From positions 1 through 36,915 of the forward strand of contig JAEUQG010000182.1 of assembly GCA_016789755.1 (NCBI GenBank): DNA of 36,915 nucleotides. Direction: 5' to 3'. The translations under genes were made by a program, and so were the position numbers. Numbering within the stretch: the first letter of the stretch is position 1; each line of letters begins with the position of its first letter. The DNA is from Bryobacterales bacterium. Lineage in GTDB: Bacteria > Acidobacteriota > Terriglobia > Bryobacterales > Bryobacteraceae. This document shows positions 1-9,142 of the stretch, piece by piece. The notes beneath the pieces were generated by a model that was not told the DNA's origin, ran no database searches, and was given only the letters and a program-made list of their open reading frames with translations.

Positions 1-2189
1 TTTTGGCGGATGTGTACGGGCCGCAGAGGCTATTGCGGTCGGGGATGCTGCCGGTGGAGACGGTATTTCCGAATCCTCACTATCTGCGGCCATGCCGCGA
101 TATTCAAGTGCCTGGCGGAGTGCATCTGCATGTGTACGCGGCGGACATCGCGCGGTCGCCGGACGGCAGATGGTGGGTGATTGCGGATCGCACGCAGGCG
201 CCGTCGGGCGCGGGTTACGCCCTGGAGAACCGGTTGGTGAGCAGCCGGGTGATGCCGGATGTCTACCGCTCGATGCGGGTGCAGCGGCTGGCGGGCTATT
301 TTCAGAAGTATCGTGAGACGCTGCTGCGGCTTGTGCGGCGGAACGTGGAGAATCCTCGCGTGGTTCTGCTGACGCCTGGGCCGTACAACGAGACGTACTT
401 CGAGCACGCGTTTCTGGCCCGCTACCTTGGATACACGCTGGTGGAAGGCGGCGACTTGTCGGTTCACGACAACCGGGTGTATCTGAAAACGCTTGGGGGA
501 TTGCTGCCGGTGGATGTGATTCTGCGGCGGCAGGACGATAGTTTCTGCGATCCGCTGGAACTGAATCCGGAATCGATGCTGGGGGTGCCGGGGCTGGTGC
601 AAGCGGTCCGTTCGGGGAATGTGGCGATGGCCAACGCCCTGGGGTCAGGATTGGTGGAGACGGCGGCGCTGTCGGCGTTTCTCGAAGGGCTGTGCCAGCA
701 CATGCTGGGGGAAACGTTGAAGATGCCGAGTGTGGCGACATGGTGGTGCGGCCACAAGCCGCCGTTGGATTTCGTGACCGGGCATTTGGACCATCTGGTG
801 ATCAAACCGACGTTTCCGTTTGCCGGCGGGCATCCGGTGTTCGCGGCGCAACTGGGCGCGGCCGAACGGAAGCAGTTTGCGGAGAAGATCAAAGCGAACC
901 CGACGCGGTACGTGGCGCAGGAACAGGTGGCGATCTCGACGGTCCCGGTGTGGGAAGACGGGCAACTGGCGCCGCGTCATCTTGTGTTGCGTGTCTATGC
1001 GGTGGCGAGCAACGGATCGTACGCGGTGATGCCTGGAGGCTTGACTCGCGTTACGTCGTCGCTCGAGACGCTGGTGGTTTCGATGCAACACGGGGGCGGG
1101 AGCAAAGATACGTGGGTGCTGGCGGAAGGGGAACCGCAGCAGTTCACGCTGTTGCAGCCGCGCGTGCAGACGCCGGAAGTGAGCCGGGCTACGTTCGATC
1201 TTCCGAGCAGAGTGGCCGATAACCTGTACTGGCTTGGGCGGTACACCGAGCGGGTGGAATCGGCGGTGCGCATTGTGCGGGCATTGTTGTTGCGGCTGTT
1301 TCAGGAGACGGGGCCGGCGCTTTCGAGCGCGGCGCAAGCCGGAGCTCCGCTGCTGCAGGCGCTGGGGTACCTGAGTCCAGGGTTGACGATTTCCGCTTCG
1401 CCGGCGCAGTGGGAACGGGAGATTCTGAACCTGGTGTTCGATGTGGATGGGCGATCGGGCCTTGCCTACAACATTCATCATGTGCGGAGGCTGGCCTGGC
1501 TTCTGCGGGACCGCATTTCGGCCGATGCCTGGCGTATTTTGAATCAACTGGATTTGCAGTTCACCGGGGCGAGGCCGGCGGAGGCGTTGCTTGTGAGCGC
1601 GGCGCAGGACCGGTTGAACGACTCGGTGATCACTTTGTCGGCATTCAGCGGCATGGTGATGGAGAGCATGACGCGGGGAGATGGCTGGCGGTTTCTCGAC
1701 ATCGGGCGCCGGCTGGAGCGCAGTTTGCAGATGACGGAACTGCTGCGGCAGGGCGTGGCGCAGCATCAGAGCAACGATGCCGCGGGTCTGCAACTGCTGC
1801 TGGAGATTGCCGATTGTTCGATCACGTACCGTTCGCGGTATCTGAATTCGATGCAGGCGGAGTTGGTGCTGGACCTGCTGCTGCTGGACGAAGCCAATCC
1901 GCGTTCGGTGGCGTATCAGTTCACGCAGTTGCGGCAACACATCGAGCAGTTGCCGGAGAGCCAGATTCTGGCGCGCCGGCCGGCGGAGGCGCGGATCGCA
2001 CTCGACCTGCTATCGACCGTGCAATTGGCGAACGTGCGGGAACTGGCAAAGGCGGATGAGCAGGGTAAGCGGGGGGCGCTCGACTCGTTGCTTTCGCGTC
2101 TGGGTTTTGAGTTGCGGAACCTGTCGGAGACGCTGTCGCGGCGTTATCTGAGCCACTCCATCGCTTCGCGGAGGATGGTGGCCCCATGA
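1..2189 (+). CDS. Circularly permuted ATP-grasp / alpha-E fusion protein (5' partial)
   Basis: The gene is cut by the left window edge; the frame is open from base 3, giving 728 visible residues. Residues 1 to about 395 resemble the circularly permuted type 2 ATP-grasp domain (former DUF404/DUF407), and residues from about 399 begin the helical alpha-E domain (former DUF403) with the segment SRVADNLYWLGRYTER. Fusions of this kind usually run to 800 or more residues, so roughly 100 N-terminal residues are probably missing. The family is thought to make peptide or amide bonds, but the substrate is not known. The stop overlaps the start of the downstream transglutaminase by four bases (ATGA), so the two are translationally coupled. 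This ATP-grasp/alpha-E/transglutaminase set recurs in many bacteria and probably acts as a peptide-tagging or peptide-processing module. The family call is firm; the role is inference. Confidence 0.88.
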   Translation, partial: LADVYGPQRLLRSGMLPVETVFPNPHYLRPCRDIQVPGGVHLHVYAADIARSPDGRWWVIADRTQAPSGAGYALENRLVSSRVMPDVYRSMRVQRLAGYFQKYRETLLRLVRRNVENPRVVLLTPGPYNETYFEHAFLARYLGYTLVEGGDLSVHDNRVYLKTLGGLLPVDVILRRQDDSFCDPLELNPESMLGVPGLVQAVRSGNVAMANALGSGLVETAALSAFLEGLCQHMLGETLKMPSVATWWCGHKPPLDFVTGHLDHLVIKPTFPFAGGHPVFAAQLGAAERKQFAEKIKANPTRYVAQEQVAISTVPVWEDGQLAPRHLVLRVYAVASNGSYAVMPGGLTRVTSSLETLVVSMQHGGGSKDTWVLAEGEPQQFTLLQPRVQTPEVSRATFDLPSRVADNLYWLGRYTERVESAVRIVRALLLRLFQETGPALSSAAQAGAPLLQALGYLSPGLTISASPAQWEREILNLVFDVDGRSGLAYNIHHVRRLAWLLRDRISADAWRILNQLDLQFTGARPAEALLVSAAQDRLNDSVITLSAFSGMVMESMTRGDGWRFLDIGRRLERSLQMTELLRQGVAQHQSNDAAGLQLLLEIADCSITYRSRYLNSMQAELVLDLLLLDEANPRSVAYQFTQLRQHIEQLPESQILARRPAEARIALDLLSTVQLANVRELAKADEQGKRGALDSLLSRLGFELRNLSETLSRRYLSHSIASRRMVAP

Positions 2190-3043
2190 TTCTGGAAGCC
2201 TCGCACACGACGACGTACATCTATAGCCAACCGGCTTCGAACTGTCACACGGAAGTGCACCTGAATCCACGACCGGCGCCGGGGCAGCGCGTGCTGGATC
2301 ACCGGCTGAGCATCCAGCCGGAGCCGGACTTTTTCTCATCGCGGGTGGATTGCTTTGGCAACCACGTGAGCTACTTTTCGATTCATGAGCCGCATACGAC
2401 GGTAACGATCATCTCGCACAGCAGGGTGGAGTTGACCGCCGCCTCGGCGACGCTGCCCGCGCTTGAGTGGGAGAAGGTGCGCGACGTGCTGCGGGAGCCC
2501 TCTTCGCCGGAGGAGTTCGACGCCAGCGAATTCGTTTTCCCTTCTCCTCACGTGCAGCTAGGGGAAGCGTTCGCCTCTTATGCGTCGGCGAGTTTTCCGG
2601 AGAGAGCCCCGCTTTGCGATGGGGCTGCCAATCTTGCGGCGCGCATCTTCGAGGAATTTCAATACGACCAGCGAGCGACGACGGTGGCCACGCCGGTCGG
2701 GCAAGTGCTGCGGGAGAAGCGTGGCGTGTGCCAGGATTTCGCGCACCTGATGATCGCCTGCCTGCGCTCATTGGGACTTGCCGCGCGCTATGTGAGCGGC
2801 TATTTGCAGAGCGGAGAAGGCTCAATCGGGGCGGAGGCGTCGCATGCTTGGGTATCGGTTTTCAGCCCCGGCCACGGGTGGATCGACATCGATCCGACCA
2901 ACAACGTGCATCCTTGCGGGAAGCACGTCACCGTGGCCTGGGGCCGCGACTATTCCGATGTGACGCCGGTGAAGGGCGTCGCCCTGGGTGGGGGCGATCA
3001 ACTGATCGACGTTGCGGTTTCGGTACGCCCGGCGGGCGCCTGA
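2186..3043 (+). CDS. Transglutaminase-like cysteine protease
   Basis: This 285-residue protein has an N-terminal beta-rich domain typical of bacterial transglutaminase-like proteins (about residues 1-90) and a transglutaminase core. The catalytic triad is visible: C182 in GVCQDFAHL, H220 in EASHAWVSV and D236 in IDIDPTNN. No signal peptide is seen, so it is probably cytoplasmic. Proteins of this family paired with ATP-grasp/alpha-E proteins are generally thought to be proteases or peptide hydrolases rather than cross-linking enzymes. The start is fixed by the ATGA overlap with the upstream gene. Its stop lies only 7 bases from the stop of the convergent TonB-receptor gene, leaving no room for a conventional terminator between them. 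Confidence 0.9.
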   Translation: MILEASHTTTYIYSQPASNCHTEVHLNPRPAPGQRVLDHRLSIQPEPDFFSSRVDCFGNHVSYFSIHEPHTTVTIISHSRVELTAASATLPALEWEKVRDVLREPSSPEEFDASEFVFPSPHVQLGEAFASYASASFPERAPLCDGAANLAARIFEEFQYDQRATTVATPVGQVLREKRGVCQDFAHLMIACLRSLGLAARYVSGYLQSGEGSIGAEASHAWVSVFSPGHGWIDIDPTNNVHPCGKHVTVAWGRDYSDVTPVKGVALGGGDQLIDVAVSVRPAGA

Positions 3044-3050
3044 CAGGGAA

Positions 3051-5384
3051 TCAGAAGAGCAGCTTCAAACCACCGACCGCCCATGCCTTGGGCACGCGGA
3101 AGCCGTCTTCGAACCACGTCTGGTTGAGGGCATTGTCAATGCGCGTGAACAACTGCACACGCCAGCGGTCGCTGACGGGCACGGTGTAAGAGGCGGCGAT
3201 GTCGAGTTTGCGGGCGCCGCCGAAGACGAAACCGCGCGTTCCCGTTCCGGCGAACATCGGAGTGATGGATTCGCCGCTCCAGGAGAGATCGGCGGTCATT
3301 TCGATGCGATTGCCGAGTCGTTGGCTGACGAGCCATGTGCCCATGTGGCGCGGCACGCGAGGGGAGTAGAGGAACCCTTCGACGAAGACGGAGTTACGTT
3401 GTTGCGAACGGGTGTGGGTGTAGGAAGCCAACATTCGCGTGGAGGAGGTGAGAGCCGCTTCCGCGCTCCATTCGACGCCGCGGGCGAGAGCGCCGCGCAC
3501 ATTGCGATAGCCGCTGAAGCGCCCGAAGGGGTCGGCGCCGAGGAGGGCTCCGAAGCCGATGACGTTCTGCAGTTGTGTGTAGAAGTAGGTTGCGCCAGTG
3601 CGCAAGCGGGATCCGAGGAAGTACTGATCGAAGCCGGCATCCATGGATAGCGCGCGTTCCGGGCTGAGCCGTGGATCGCCAAGCGCCGAGAATGCTCCGG
3701 AGAAGAAGAATGTGCCGAAGCGTTCGTAGAGGGCGGCAGCGCGATAGGCGTTACCCGCGTGCGCGCGCAACTTGGCGCCGGGGCGCAGCAGGTAAGCTAC
3801 GGCGACATCGCCGGTATAGGCATCGGGCGGCGCGTCGAAGCGGGGGGTGGAATAGGCGGGGACACCACCTTCAAACTCCGGTTGGCGCAGGGCGAAGCGC
3901 TGGAGGCGGCCGGAGAGGGAGATGAGCAGGCGGCTGTCGAAGAGGCGGATCTGATCCTGCGCGAAGACACTGCCGGAGCGCTGGCGGACGCGTGTTCGGG
4001 CAGAGAGTCTGCGCGCGGCGTTGGGATTTTCGTCGGTTGCGAGATTCTCGAATTGTTCGACTTCAAATTCGTAGCCCGCACTCAAAAGCTGATGGCGGCC
4101 GAGAGTGCTGTCGATGCGTGCTTGCAGGCTGTGGATGAGGCCGTCAAATTTCGAGGAGTTGTTGAAGGCTGGAGGAAAGCGCAATCCAGCGGGGCCGTCG
4201 CGGTTGTCGCGCGAAGTGGTCAAGCCCTGGTATCCGAAGCGCAGTGTCGAGCCAGGGCGGAGTTCCTGGACAAAGGAGAGGAGAGCTGAGACCTGGCGTC
4301 CGGAGCGGCGGGCGTCGGGGTCGTTCAAAGCCGGGATGAAGGTTACCTGCGGAATGGCGCCGATGAGGCCGTGCGAGGGCAGATTGGCTGTGGCGCCGGC
4401 GAACGGCGAGGAGTTCAACTGGGTGAAGGTGCCGGCGGCCCAAACGCGGGCGCTGAGCCGGGATTGGGGTGTGAAGAGGAATTGAGCGGAACTCTGGACA
4501 CTGCCGTTGCGGGCGCGGTCATCGCCGTCGACGCCGCGGGCGACGTTCATGTGGGCGACACCGGCGGAATACTGGAGGCGGTCTTTGGCGGCACCGCCGC
4601 TGACGCGAGCGAGTCCGCGGAAGAAACCGAGTCCGCCGCCTTCGGTGGCGATTTCACCATGCAGAGGGCCGCCGCCGGGGTCGGTGACAATCTGGATCAC
4701 ACCGCCGATGGCATGCGACCCGTAAAGAGACGCTCCCGAGCCGCGCAGGACTTCCACACGGGCCGGATCTACCACAAGCAAATCGCCGAGGAATGCGGTG
4801 GCATCGCCCTGCGGGGAGCCGGCGTCGCGCAGGCGGAAGCCATCGACGACGACGGCCGTATCGAAGGATCGCAAACCGCGGGTGTGGATTTGGGTGAGGG
4901 CTCCTGGACCGCCCAGTTGTTGCACACGCATGCCGGGGGTCTGGCGCAGGACTTCGGTCATGGAGAATTCGGCGCGGCGTTCGATGTCGGCAAGTTCGGT
5001 GGTGTCGAGTGCTTTGGCGGTGGCGTCGATGGAGAGGGGCGTGCCGGAAGCGGTGACGACGACGCGTTGGGGCAGGGAATCGAGTTCGAGGACGATGTCC
5101 GCGACGGCGTCGCGACCGGCTTGGAGCGCGATCATTTTCGGTGGTCCGCCACCCAGGCCGAAGGCTCGGGCCTCGATGAGGTAGCCGCCGGGCGATAGAT
5201 TGGCGAAAACGAAAGCGCCTTGGGCATCGGTGAGCGTTTTCCGCGTGACGCTGTTGTTGGCGCTGTGTAACAGGATCCAGGCTTTGCCGATAGCGGCGCG
5301 GGCAGGGTCCATGAGTGTGCCGCGGATTTCTTCCGCCGGCGCACGGAGTCCAAGTAGGAGTAGTGAAAAGAGAATGCGTCGCAT
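3051..5384 (-). CDS. TonB-dependent outer-membrane receptor, BtuB-like, with N-terminal carboxypeptidase-regulatory-like domain
   Basis: The 777-residue product starts at the ATG at 5384, chosen because it is preceded by a strong GAGGGGAAGG ribosome-binding site and opens with a signal peptide (MRRILFSLLLLGLRAPA). A longer in-frame start at 5465 would lie inside the riboswitch. After the signal come a carboxypeptidase-regulatory-like beta domain (about residues 20-100), a TonB-box-like RVVVTASG, a plug domain (MTEVLRQTPGMRV and later YGSHAIGGVIQI) and a 22-strand-type barrel ending in Phe, as expected for outer-membrane insertion. A cobalamin riboswitch lies directly upstream on the same strand, so the likely substrate is cobalamin or a related corrinoid, and expression should fall when B12 is plentiful. 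The extra N-terminal domain is absent from E. coli BtuB but is common in Acidobacteriota and Bacteroidota receptors. No btuCDF genes are visible here. Confidence 0.9.
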   Translation of the reverse strand: MRRILFSLLLLGLRAPAEEIRGTLMDPARAAIGKAWILLHSANNSVTRKTLTDAQGAFVFANLSPGGYLIEARAFGLGGGPPKMIALQAGRDAVADIVLELDSLPQRVVVTASGTPLSIDATAKALDTTELADIERRAEFSMTEVLRQTPGMRVQQLGGPGALTQIHTRGLRSFDTAVVVDGFRLRDAGSPQGDATAFLGDLLVVDPARVEVLRGSGASLYGSHAIGGVIQIVTDPGGGPLHGEIATEGGGLGFFRGLARVSGGAAKDRLQYSAGVAHMNVARGVDGDDRARNGSVQSSAQFLFTPQSRLSARVWAAGTFTQLNSSPFAGATANLPSHGLIGAIPQVTFIPALNDPDARRSGRQVSALLSFVQELRPGSTLRFGYQGLTTSRDNRDGPAGLRFPPAFNNSSKFDGLIHSLQARIDSTLGRHQLLSAGYEFEVEQFENLATDENPNAARRLSARTRVRQRSGSVFAQDQIRLFDSRLLISLSGRLQRFALRQPEFEGGVPAYSTPRFDAPPDAYTGDVAVAYLLRPGAKLRAHAGNAYRAAALYERFGTFFFSGAFSALGDPRLSPERALSMDAGFDQYFLGSRLRTGATYFYTQLQNVIGFGALLGADPFGRFSGYRNVRGALARGVEWSAEAALTSSTRMLASYTHTRSQQRNSVFVEGFLYSPRVPRHMGTWLVSQRLGNRIEMTADLSWSGESITPMFAGTGTRGFVFGGARKLDIAASYTVPVSDRWRVQLFTRIDNALNQTWFEDGFRVPKAWAVGGLKLLF

Positions 5385-5415
5385 CCTTCCCCTCGAAGGC
5401 GCTCGTAAGCGAGAT

Positions 5416-5434
5416 TCCGCGAGTTGATCGCGGA
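5416..5434 (-). promoter_or_regulatory. Hairpin in the riboswitch expression platform
   Basis: A perfect 7-base-pair inverted repeat (TCCGCGA / TCGCGGA, 5-base loop) lies between the B12 box and the ribosome-binding site of the TonB receptor. No T-tract follows it. A second small self-complementary segment (CGCT tacg AGCG) lies nearer the start codon and could compete with it. The position suits an expression platform that hides or exposes the ribosome-binding site; the mechanism is inference. Confidence 0.5.
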
Positions 5435-5437
5435 GCC

Positions 5438-5600
5438 GTAGGCAGGTCTTCGGACTTCCAGGCACTTGAGCCTACTCGCTGCCGCTTCCCAGCGCCATGG
5501 GCGCCAGTGCGATATTGCAGCTTTCGTTCCTGGTTACCGCTGCGGGGCAGTCCCGGATTCACACCGGGTTCCCTCTTGCGACGCCGCCCAAGTGGAGCGG
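5438..5600 (-). promoter_or_regulatory. Cobalamin (B12) riboswitch
   Basis: Read on the minus strand, this region contains the conserved cobalamin aptamer elements in order. The core GGAACCCGGTGTGAATCC is followed by GGGACTGCCCCGCAGCGGTAA (plus-strand bases about 5531-5578), then a variable arm, then the 3' B12 box AAGTCCGAAGACCTGCC (5441-5457). It ends about 55 bases before the receptor ATG at 5384. The 5' boundary is approximate. Ligand binding is expected to repress the TonB receptor. No T-run follows the downstream hairpin, so control of translation is more likely than termination. Confidence 0.93.
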
Positions 5601-5604
5601 CGTA

Positions 5605-5626
5605 CCACACGACTTCTCAAGTGTGG
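5605..5626. repeat. Inverted repeat between the riboswitch and trpC
   Basis: CCACAC at 5605-5610 is repeated inverted as GTGTGG at 5621-5626, with a 10-base spacer. It sits in the divergent intergenic region, just upstream of the riboswitch on the minus strand and 68 bases before trpC on the plus strand. It could be an operator or a 5' leader hairpin of the riboswitch transcript. A weak minus-strand -35-like TTGACT (plus-strand 5643-5648) precedes it. I see no convincing trpC promoter. Confidence 0.35.
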
Positions 5627-5693
5627 ACCCTTTCCGGCTTTCAGTCAAGACGAGTTGCGCACATTCGCTGTGATAAGCTGAAAGTGCTTTCAC

Positions 5694-6479
5694 ATGGTCA
5701 CAGCCGTCCCGGACGTCCTCGCCCGGATCGTCGAACACAAGCGCACGGAACTCCCCGCACTGGAAAAAGCCCGAGACACCTTCCTTGCTCAGGCCGAAGC
5801 CATGCGTGCGAGCCGGCGCGATTTCGGCGCGGCATTGCGCGGGCAGAGTCCGGCCATCATCTCCGAGATCAAGAAAGCATCGCCGAGCAAAGGGCTTCTG
5901 TGCGCCGATTTTCAGCCGGAGCGGATCGCCCGGACGTATGCCGAAGGCGGCGCGGCGGCGCTTTCGGTGCTGACCGACGAGCGGTTTTTTCAGGGGGCCG
6001 GCGGGGATTTGCGCGCGGCCCGGAGCGCAGTGTCCATGCCCGTTCTGCGGAAGGATTTCACGATTTCGGAAGTCCATGTGATCGAAGCGGCGGCGATGGG
6101 AGCGGACGCGATCCTGCTGATTGCCGCGATACTGACGACGAAGGAAATGCTCCGGTTTCGGGAGTTGGCGAGCACGTATGGGGTGGCCTCGCTGGTGGAA
6201 ATCCACGATGGCGAGGAACTGGACAGGGCGATCGAATCGGGCGCGGAAATCATCGGTGTGAACAATCGCAATCTGCACACTTTCGAGGTAACGCTTGGGA
6301 CATCGCTAGGGCTGGCGGAGCGCATACCGGCAGGGGCCGTGCGGGTGAGCGAAAGCGGCATTCATGGGGCGGCGGACATACGATTGCTGCGGGGAGCCGG
6401 TTTCGATGCTTTCCTGGTGGGCGAACACCTCATGAAGTCCCCCGACCCGGCGGAGGCGTTGCGCAGTCTTCGCGTATGA
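5694..6479 (+). CDS. trpC: Indole-3-glycerol-phosphate synthase
   Basis: This 261-residue TIM-barrel enzyme converts carboxyphenylamino-deoxyribulose phosphate to indole-3-glycerol phosphate, the fourth dedicated step of tryptophan synthesis. Family motifs are clear: the catalytic ISEIKKASPSKG (around residues 56-67), VLRKDFTI, GVNNRNL and the phosphate-binding VSESGI. The length is normal for a monofunctional TrpC. It is the first gene of a coupled aromatic amino-acid operon and shares a 4-base ATGA overlap with trpF. No strong ribosome-binding site precedes the ATG. trpE, trpG and trpD are not in the window, so the early pathway genes must be encoded elsewhere. Confidence 0.97.
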   Translation: MVTAVPDVLARIVEHKRTELPALEKARDTFLAQAEAMRASRRDFGAALRGQSPAIISEIKKASPSKGLLCADFQPERIARTYAEGGAAALSVLTDERFFQGAGGDLRAARSAVSMPVLRKDFTISEVHVIEAAAMGADAILLIAAILTTKEMLRFRELASTYGVASLVEIHDGEELDRAIESGAEIIGVNNRNLHTFEVTLGTSLGLAERIPAGAVRVSESGIHGAADIRLLRGAGFDAFLVGEHLMKSPDPAEALRSLRV

Positions 6480-7102
6480 GCGCTCCGGCAATCATCAAGG
6501 TGTGCGGCATCACTGTCCTCGAAGACGCGCTGGCCGCCGTGGAGGGCGGGGCGACGGCTATTGGGTTCAATTTTTATTCGCGCAGCAAGCGCTACCTTGC
6601 TCCAGAAGCGGCCGCGGCGATTGCGGCCCATTTGCCCGCGCACGTTGTCAAGGTTGGGGTATTCGTGAACGAGGATCGGGAGGCGGTGGAGGAGATCGCA
6701 TTGCGGACGCAACTCGACGTAGCGCAACTGCACGGCAAAGAGACGGCGGGGCAGTTTCCGGGGAATGTGCGGGTGTGGAAGGCGCTGCGGGTGGACGCTG
6801 CGTTTGACGTGGCGGAATTGGAACGATTTCCCGGCGCCGAGGCGTTTCTGCTGGACGGGCCGGCGGGTTCAGAGTATGGGGGGGCAGGCATCCCGTTTGC
6901 ATGGGGGTTGGCATCGGGCGTAACAAAGCGCATTCTGATAGCAGGGGGGCTGGATGCAACGAACGTCCGGCAAGCCATACGGGCGGCGCGCCCGTGGGGC
7001 GTCGACGCCTGCTCCAAGATCGAATCTTCCCCCGGCCGCAAGGATCGCGCGAAGATGATGGAATTCTTGAAAGCCGCCACGGAGGCGGAGGAGTCGCAAT
7101 GA
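6476..7102 (+). CDS. trpF: Phosphoribosylanthranilate isomerase
   Basis: This 208-residue TIM-barrel enzyme catalyses the Amadori rearrangement of N-(5'-phosphoribosyl)anthranilate, the step before TrpC. The catalytic cysteine is C10 in IKVCGIT and the catalytic aspartate is D127 in FLLDGPAG. The phosphate-binding GGLDATNV and the C-terminal [16 protein letters not shown] segment are also typical, although the common form is VDVSSGVE, so DACSKIE is a slightly divergent variant. The start is set by the ATGA overlap with the trpC stop; the frame is open far upstream but that extension runs through trpC. It overlaps trpB by 4 bases. Confidence 0.95.
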   Translation: MSAPAIIKVCGITVLEDALAAVEGGATAIGFNFYSRSKRYLAPEAAAAIAAHLPAHVVKVGVFVNEDREAVEEIALRTQLDVAQLHGKETAGQFPGNVRVWKALRVDAAFDVAELERFPGAEAFLLDGPAGSEYGGAGIPFAWGLASGVTKRILIAGGLDATNVRQAIRAARPWGVDACSKIESSPGRKDRAKMMEFLKAATEAEESQ

Positions 7103-8349
7103 CTGGAACTGAGAAGCCCGGCGCGCCGGCAGGCGTAGCCGCACAGCCCGATGCAGGCGGCCATTTCGGCCCCTATGGCGGACGCTTTGTCCCGGAAACG
7201 CTGATGGCGCCGATTGAAGCCCTGGAAGCCGCGTACCTCGAAGCCAAAGCCGACCCAGCCTTTCAAGCGGAACTCGACGATCTGTTGACGCACTATGCCG
7301 GACGCCCCACTCCTCTTTACTATGCGCGGCGTCTGAGCGAATCGCTGGGCGGGGCGAAGATTTATCTGAAGCGGGAGGATCTGCTGCACACTGGGGCGCA
7401 CAAGATCAACAATTGCCTGGGGCAGGTGCTGCTGGCGCGGCGGATGGGGAAGACGCGGGTGATTGCCGAGACGGGCGCGGGTCAGCACGGCGTTGCCACG
7501 GCGACGGTCTGCGCGCTGTTCGGGATGGAGTGCGTGGTTTACATGGGCGAAGAGGACATGCGGCGGCAGCGGCTGAATGTCTTTCGGATGCGACTGCTGG
7601 GGGCCAGGGTTTGCGGTGTGGCGTCCGGCAGCCGGACGCTGAAGGATGCGATCAGCGAGGCGATGCGGGATTGGGTGACGAACATCTCCACGACACATTA
7701 CCTGTTGGGCTCGGCGCTGGGATCGCATCCCTATCCGATGATGGTTCGGGATTTTCACCGGGTGATCGGGGTGGAGGCGCGCCGGCAGATTCTAGAGGCC
7801 GAAGACAGGCTGCCCGACGCGATCTATGCCTGCGTTGGAGGGGGGAGCAATGCGATCGGCATTTTCCATCCGTTTCTGGAAGATACGGCGGTGAAGCTGA
7901 TCGGTATCGAAGCGGGAGGGCAGGGGGCGAACCTGGGCGAGCATGCGGCCCGTTTCAGCGGCGGATCTCCCGGAGTGCTGCACGGGGCGTTCAGTTATTT
8001 GCTGCAAAACGACGATGGGCAGATTTCGCTGACGCATTCGGTTTCGGCTGGGCTCGATTACGCCATGATCGGTCCGGAGCATGCTTATTTGCACGACCAG
8101 CATCGGGCCGAGTACACGTCGATCGGCGACGAAGAGGCGCTGGAGGCGGCCCGGCGGTTGGCGCGGACGGAGGGGATTATTCCGGCGCTCGAATCGTCGC
8201 ATGCGGTGGCGGAAGCGATTCGGCGTGCTCCGCGGGCGAAAGGGGAAATCCACATTGTGAACCTATCCGGCCGCGGAGACAAAGATATCGACATTTACCG
8301 CGAGAACTTCGTCGAACTCGACGCACAAGGACCCGACTATGCGCATTAA
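7099..8349 (+). CDS. trpB: Tryptophan synthase beta chain
   Basis: The 416-residue protein is the PLP-dependent subunit that condenses indole with serine. The PLP lysine is K102 in HTGAHKINN. Other landmarks are ETGAGQHG, the phosphate-binding GGGSNAIG and the C-terminal LSGRGDKD. The start is set by a 4-base overlap with trpF. The first 20 or so residues before [14 protein letters not shown] are a variable extension. The end overlaps trpA by 11 bases, which supports coupled synthesis of the alpha-beta complex. It is a standard TrpB1-type sequence. Confidence 0.97.
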   Translation: MTGTEKPGAPAGVAAQPDAGGHFGPYGGRFVPETLMAPIEALEAAYLEAKADPAFQAELDDLLTHYAGRPTPLYYARRLSESLGGAKIYLKREDLLHTGAHKINNCLGQVLLARRMGKTRVIAETGAGQHGVATATVCALFGMECVVYMGEEDMRRQRLNVFRMRLLGARVCGVASGSRTLKDAISEAMRDWVTNISTTHYLLGSALGSHPYPMMVRDFHRVIGVEARRQILEAEDRLPDAIYACVGGGSNAIGIFHPFLEDTAVKLIGIEAGGQGANLGEHAARFSGGSPGVLHGAFSYLLQNDDGQISLTHSVSAGLDYAMIGPEHAYLHDQHRAEYTSIGDEEALEAARRLARTEGIIPALESSHAVAEAIRRAPRAKGEIHIVNLSGRGDKDIDIYRENFVELDAQGPDYAH

Positions 8350-9142
8350 AGCCCTGTTTCAGCGATTGCGCGAACAGAAACGGCCGGCACTGGTGGCCTA
8401 CATTACGGCAGGGGATCCGTCGCCGGACCGGACTGCGGATCTTGTAGCGGCGCTGGAGCGCGGCGGCGTGGATCTGGTGGAGTTGGGGGTACCGTTCTCC
8501 GATCCGATCGCCGATGGTCCGGTGATTCAGTCCGCTTCGGAACGGGCGCTGGCGGCCGGGACTTCGGTGGCGTCGGTGCTGGAGATTGCGGAGCAGATCC
8601 GGACGCGTTCGGAAATTCCACTGTTGCTGTTCTCTTATTTGAATCCGATTCTGCGGTTCGGCGTGGATGCGCTGGCGCGTGAAGCGAAGCGGCGCGGAAT
8701 CGACGGATGTCTGCTCACCGATCTGAGCGTGGAAGAGGCGGATAAGACCGTAGAGGCGATTCGGGCAGCGGGCTTGGATACGGTATTCCTGGCATCGCCG
8801 ACGAGCCCGCAGCGGCGGTTGGAACTGGTGGCGAAGTACTCGACCGGCTTTGTGTATCTGGTTTCGCGCACGGGCGTGACGGGCGAACGCCAGAACATCG
8901 AAGCATCGCTTGAAACGCTGGTGAGGAACATGCGCCAGGCGACCGATGCTCCGCTGGCGGTGGGATTCGGCATCTCTACGCCCGAACAGGCGGCCGAAGT
9001 GGGGCGCCTTGCGGACGGCGTAGTGGTGGGCAGCGCATTTGTGCGGGTGATTGAACAGAACCTGCACAGTTCCGATCTGGAGGCCAAGCTCGAAGCGTTT
9101 GCGCGCAGCCTGTCGAAGGCGCTGCACGGAGTGGCGGCGTGA
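8339..9142 (+). CDS. trpA: Tryptophan synthase alpha chain
   Basis: The 267-residue TIM-barrel subunit cleaves indole-3-glycerol phosphate and channels indole to TrpB. The catalytic residues are E48 ([13 protein letters not shown]) and D59 (IADGPVIQ). The loop VSRTGVTG and the phosphate-binding GFGIST are present. The length matches the family. It begins inside the last codons of trpB and ends in a GTGA overlap with the chorismate mutase gene. Confidence 0.97.
   Translation: MRIKALFQRLREQKRPALVAYITAGDPSPDRTADLVAALERGGVDLVELGVPFSDPIADGPVIQSASERALAAGTSVASVLEIAEQIRTRSEIPLLLFSYLNPILRFGVDALAREAKRRGIDGCLLTDLSVEEADKTVEAIRAAGLDTVFLASPTSPQRRLELVAKYSTGFVYLVSRTGVTGERQNIEASLETLVRNMRQATDAPLAVGFGISTPEQAAEVGRLADGVVVGSAFVRVIEQNLHSSDLEAKLEAFARSLSKALHGVAA

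Noticed and set aside
645..1940. A 431-residue minus-strand frame under the ATP-grasp/alpha-E gene
   Set aside because: Composition is Arg/His/Gln-dominated and it lacks motifs; it is a shadow of the conserved plus-strand gene.
5385..5465. N-terminal extension of the TonB receptor from an earlier in-frame start
   Set aside because: The extension lies within the riboswitch and would place 27 residues before an obvious signal peptide; the ATG at 5384 has a strong ribosome-binding site.
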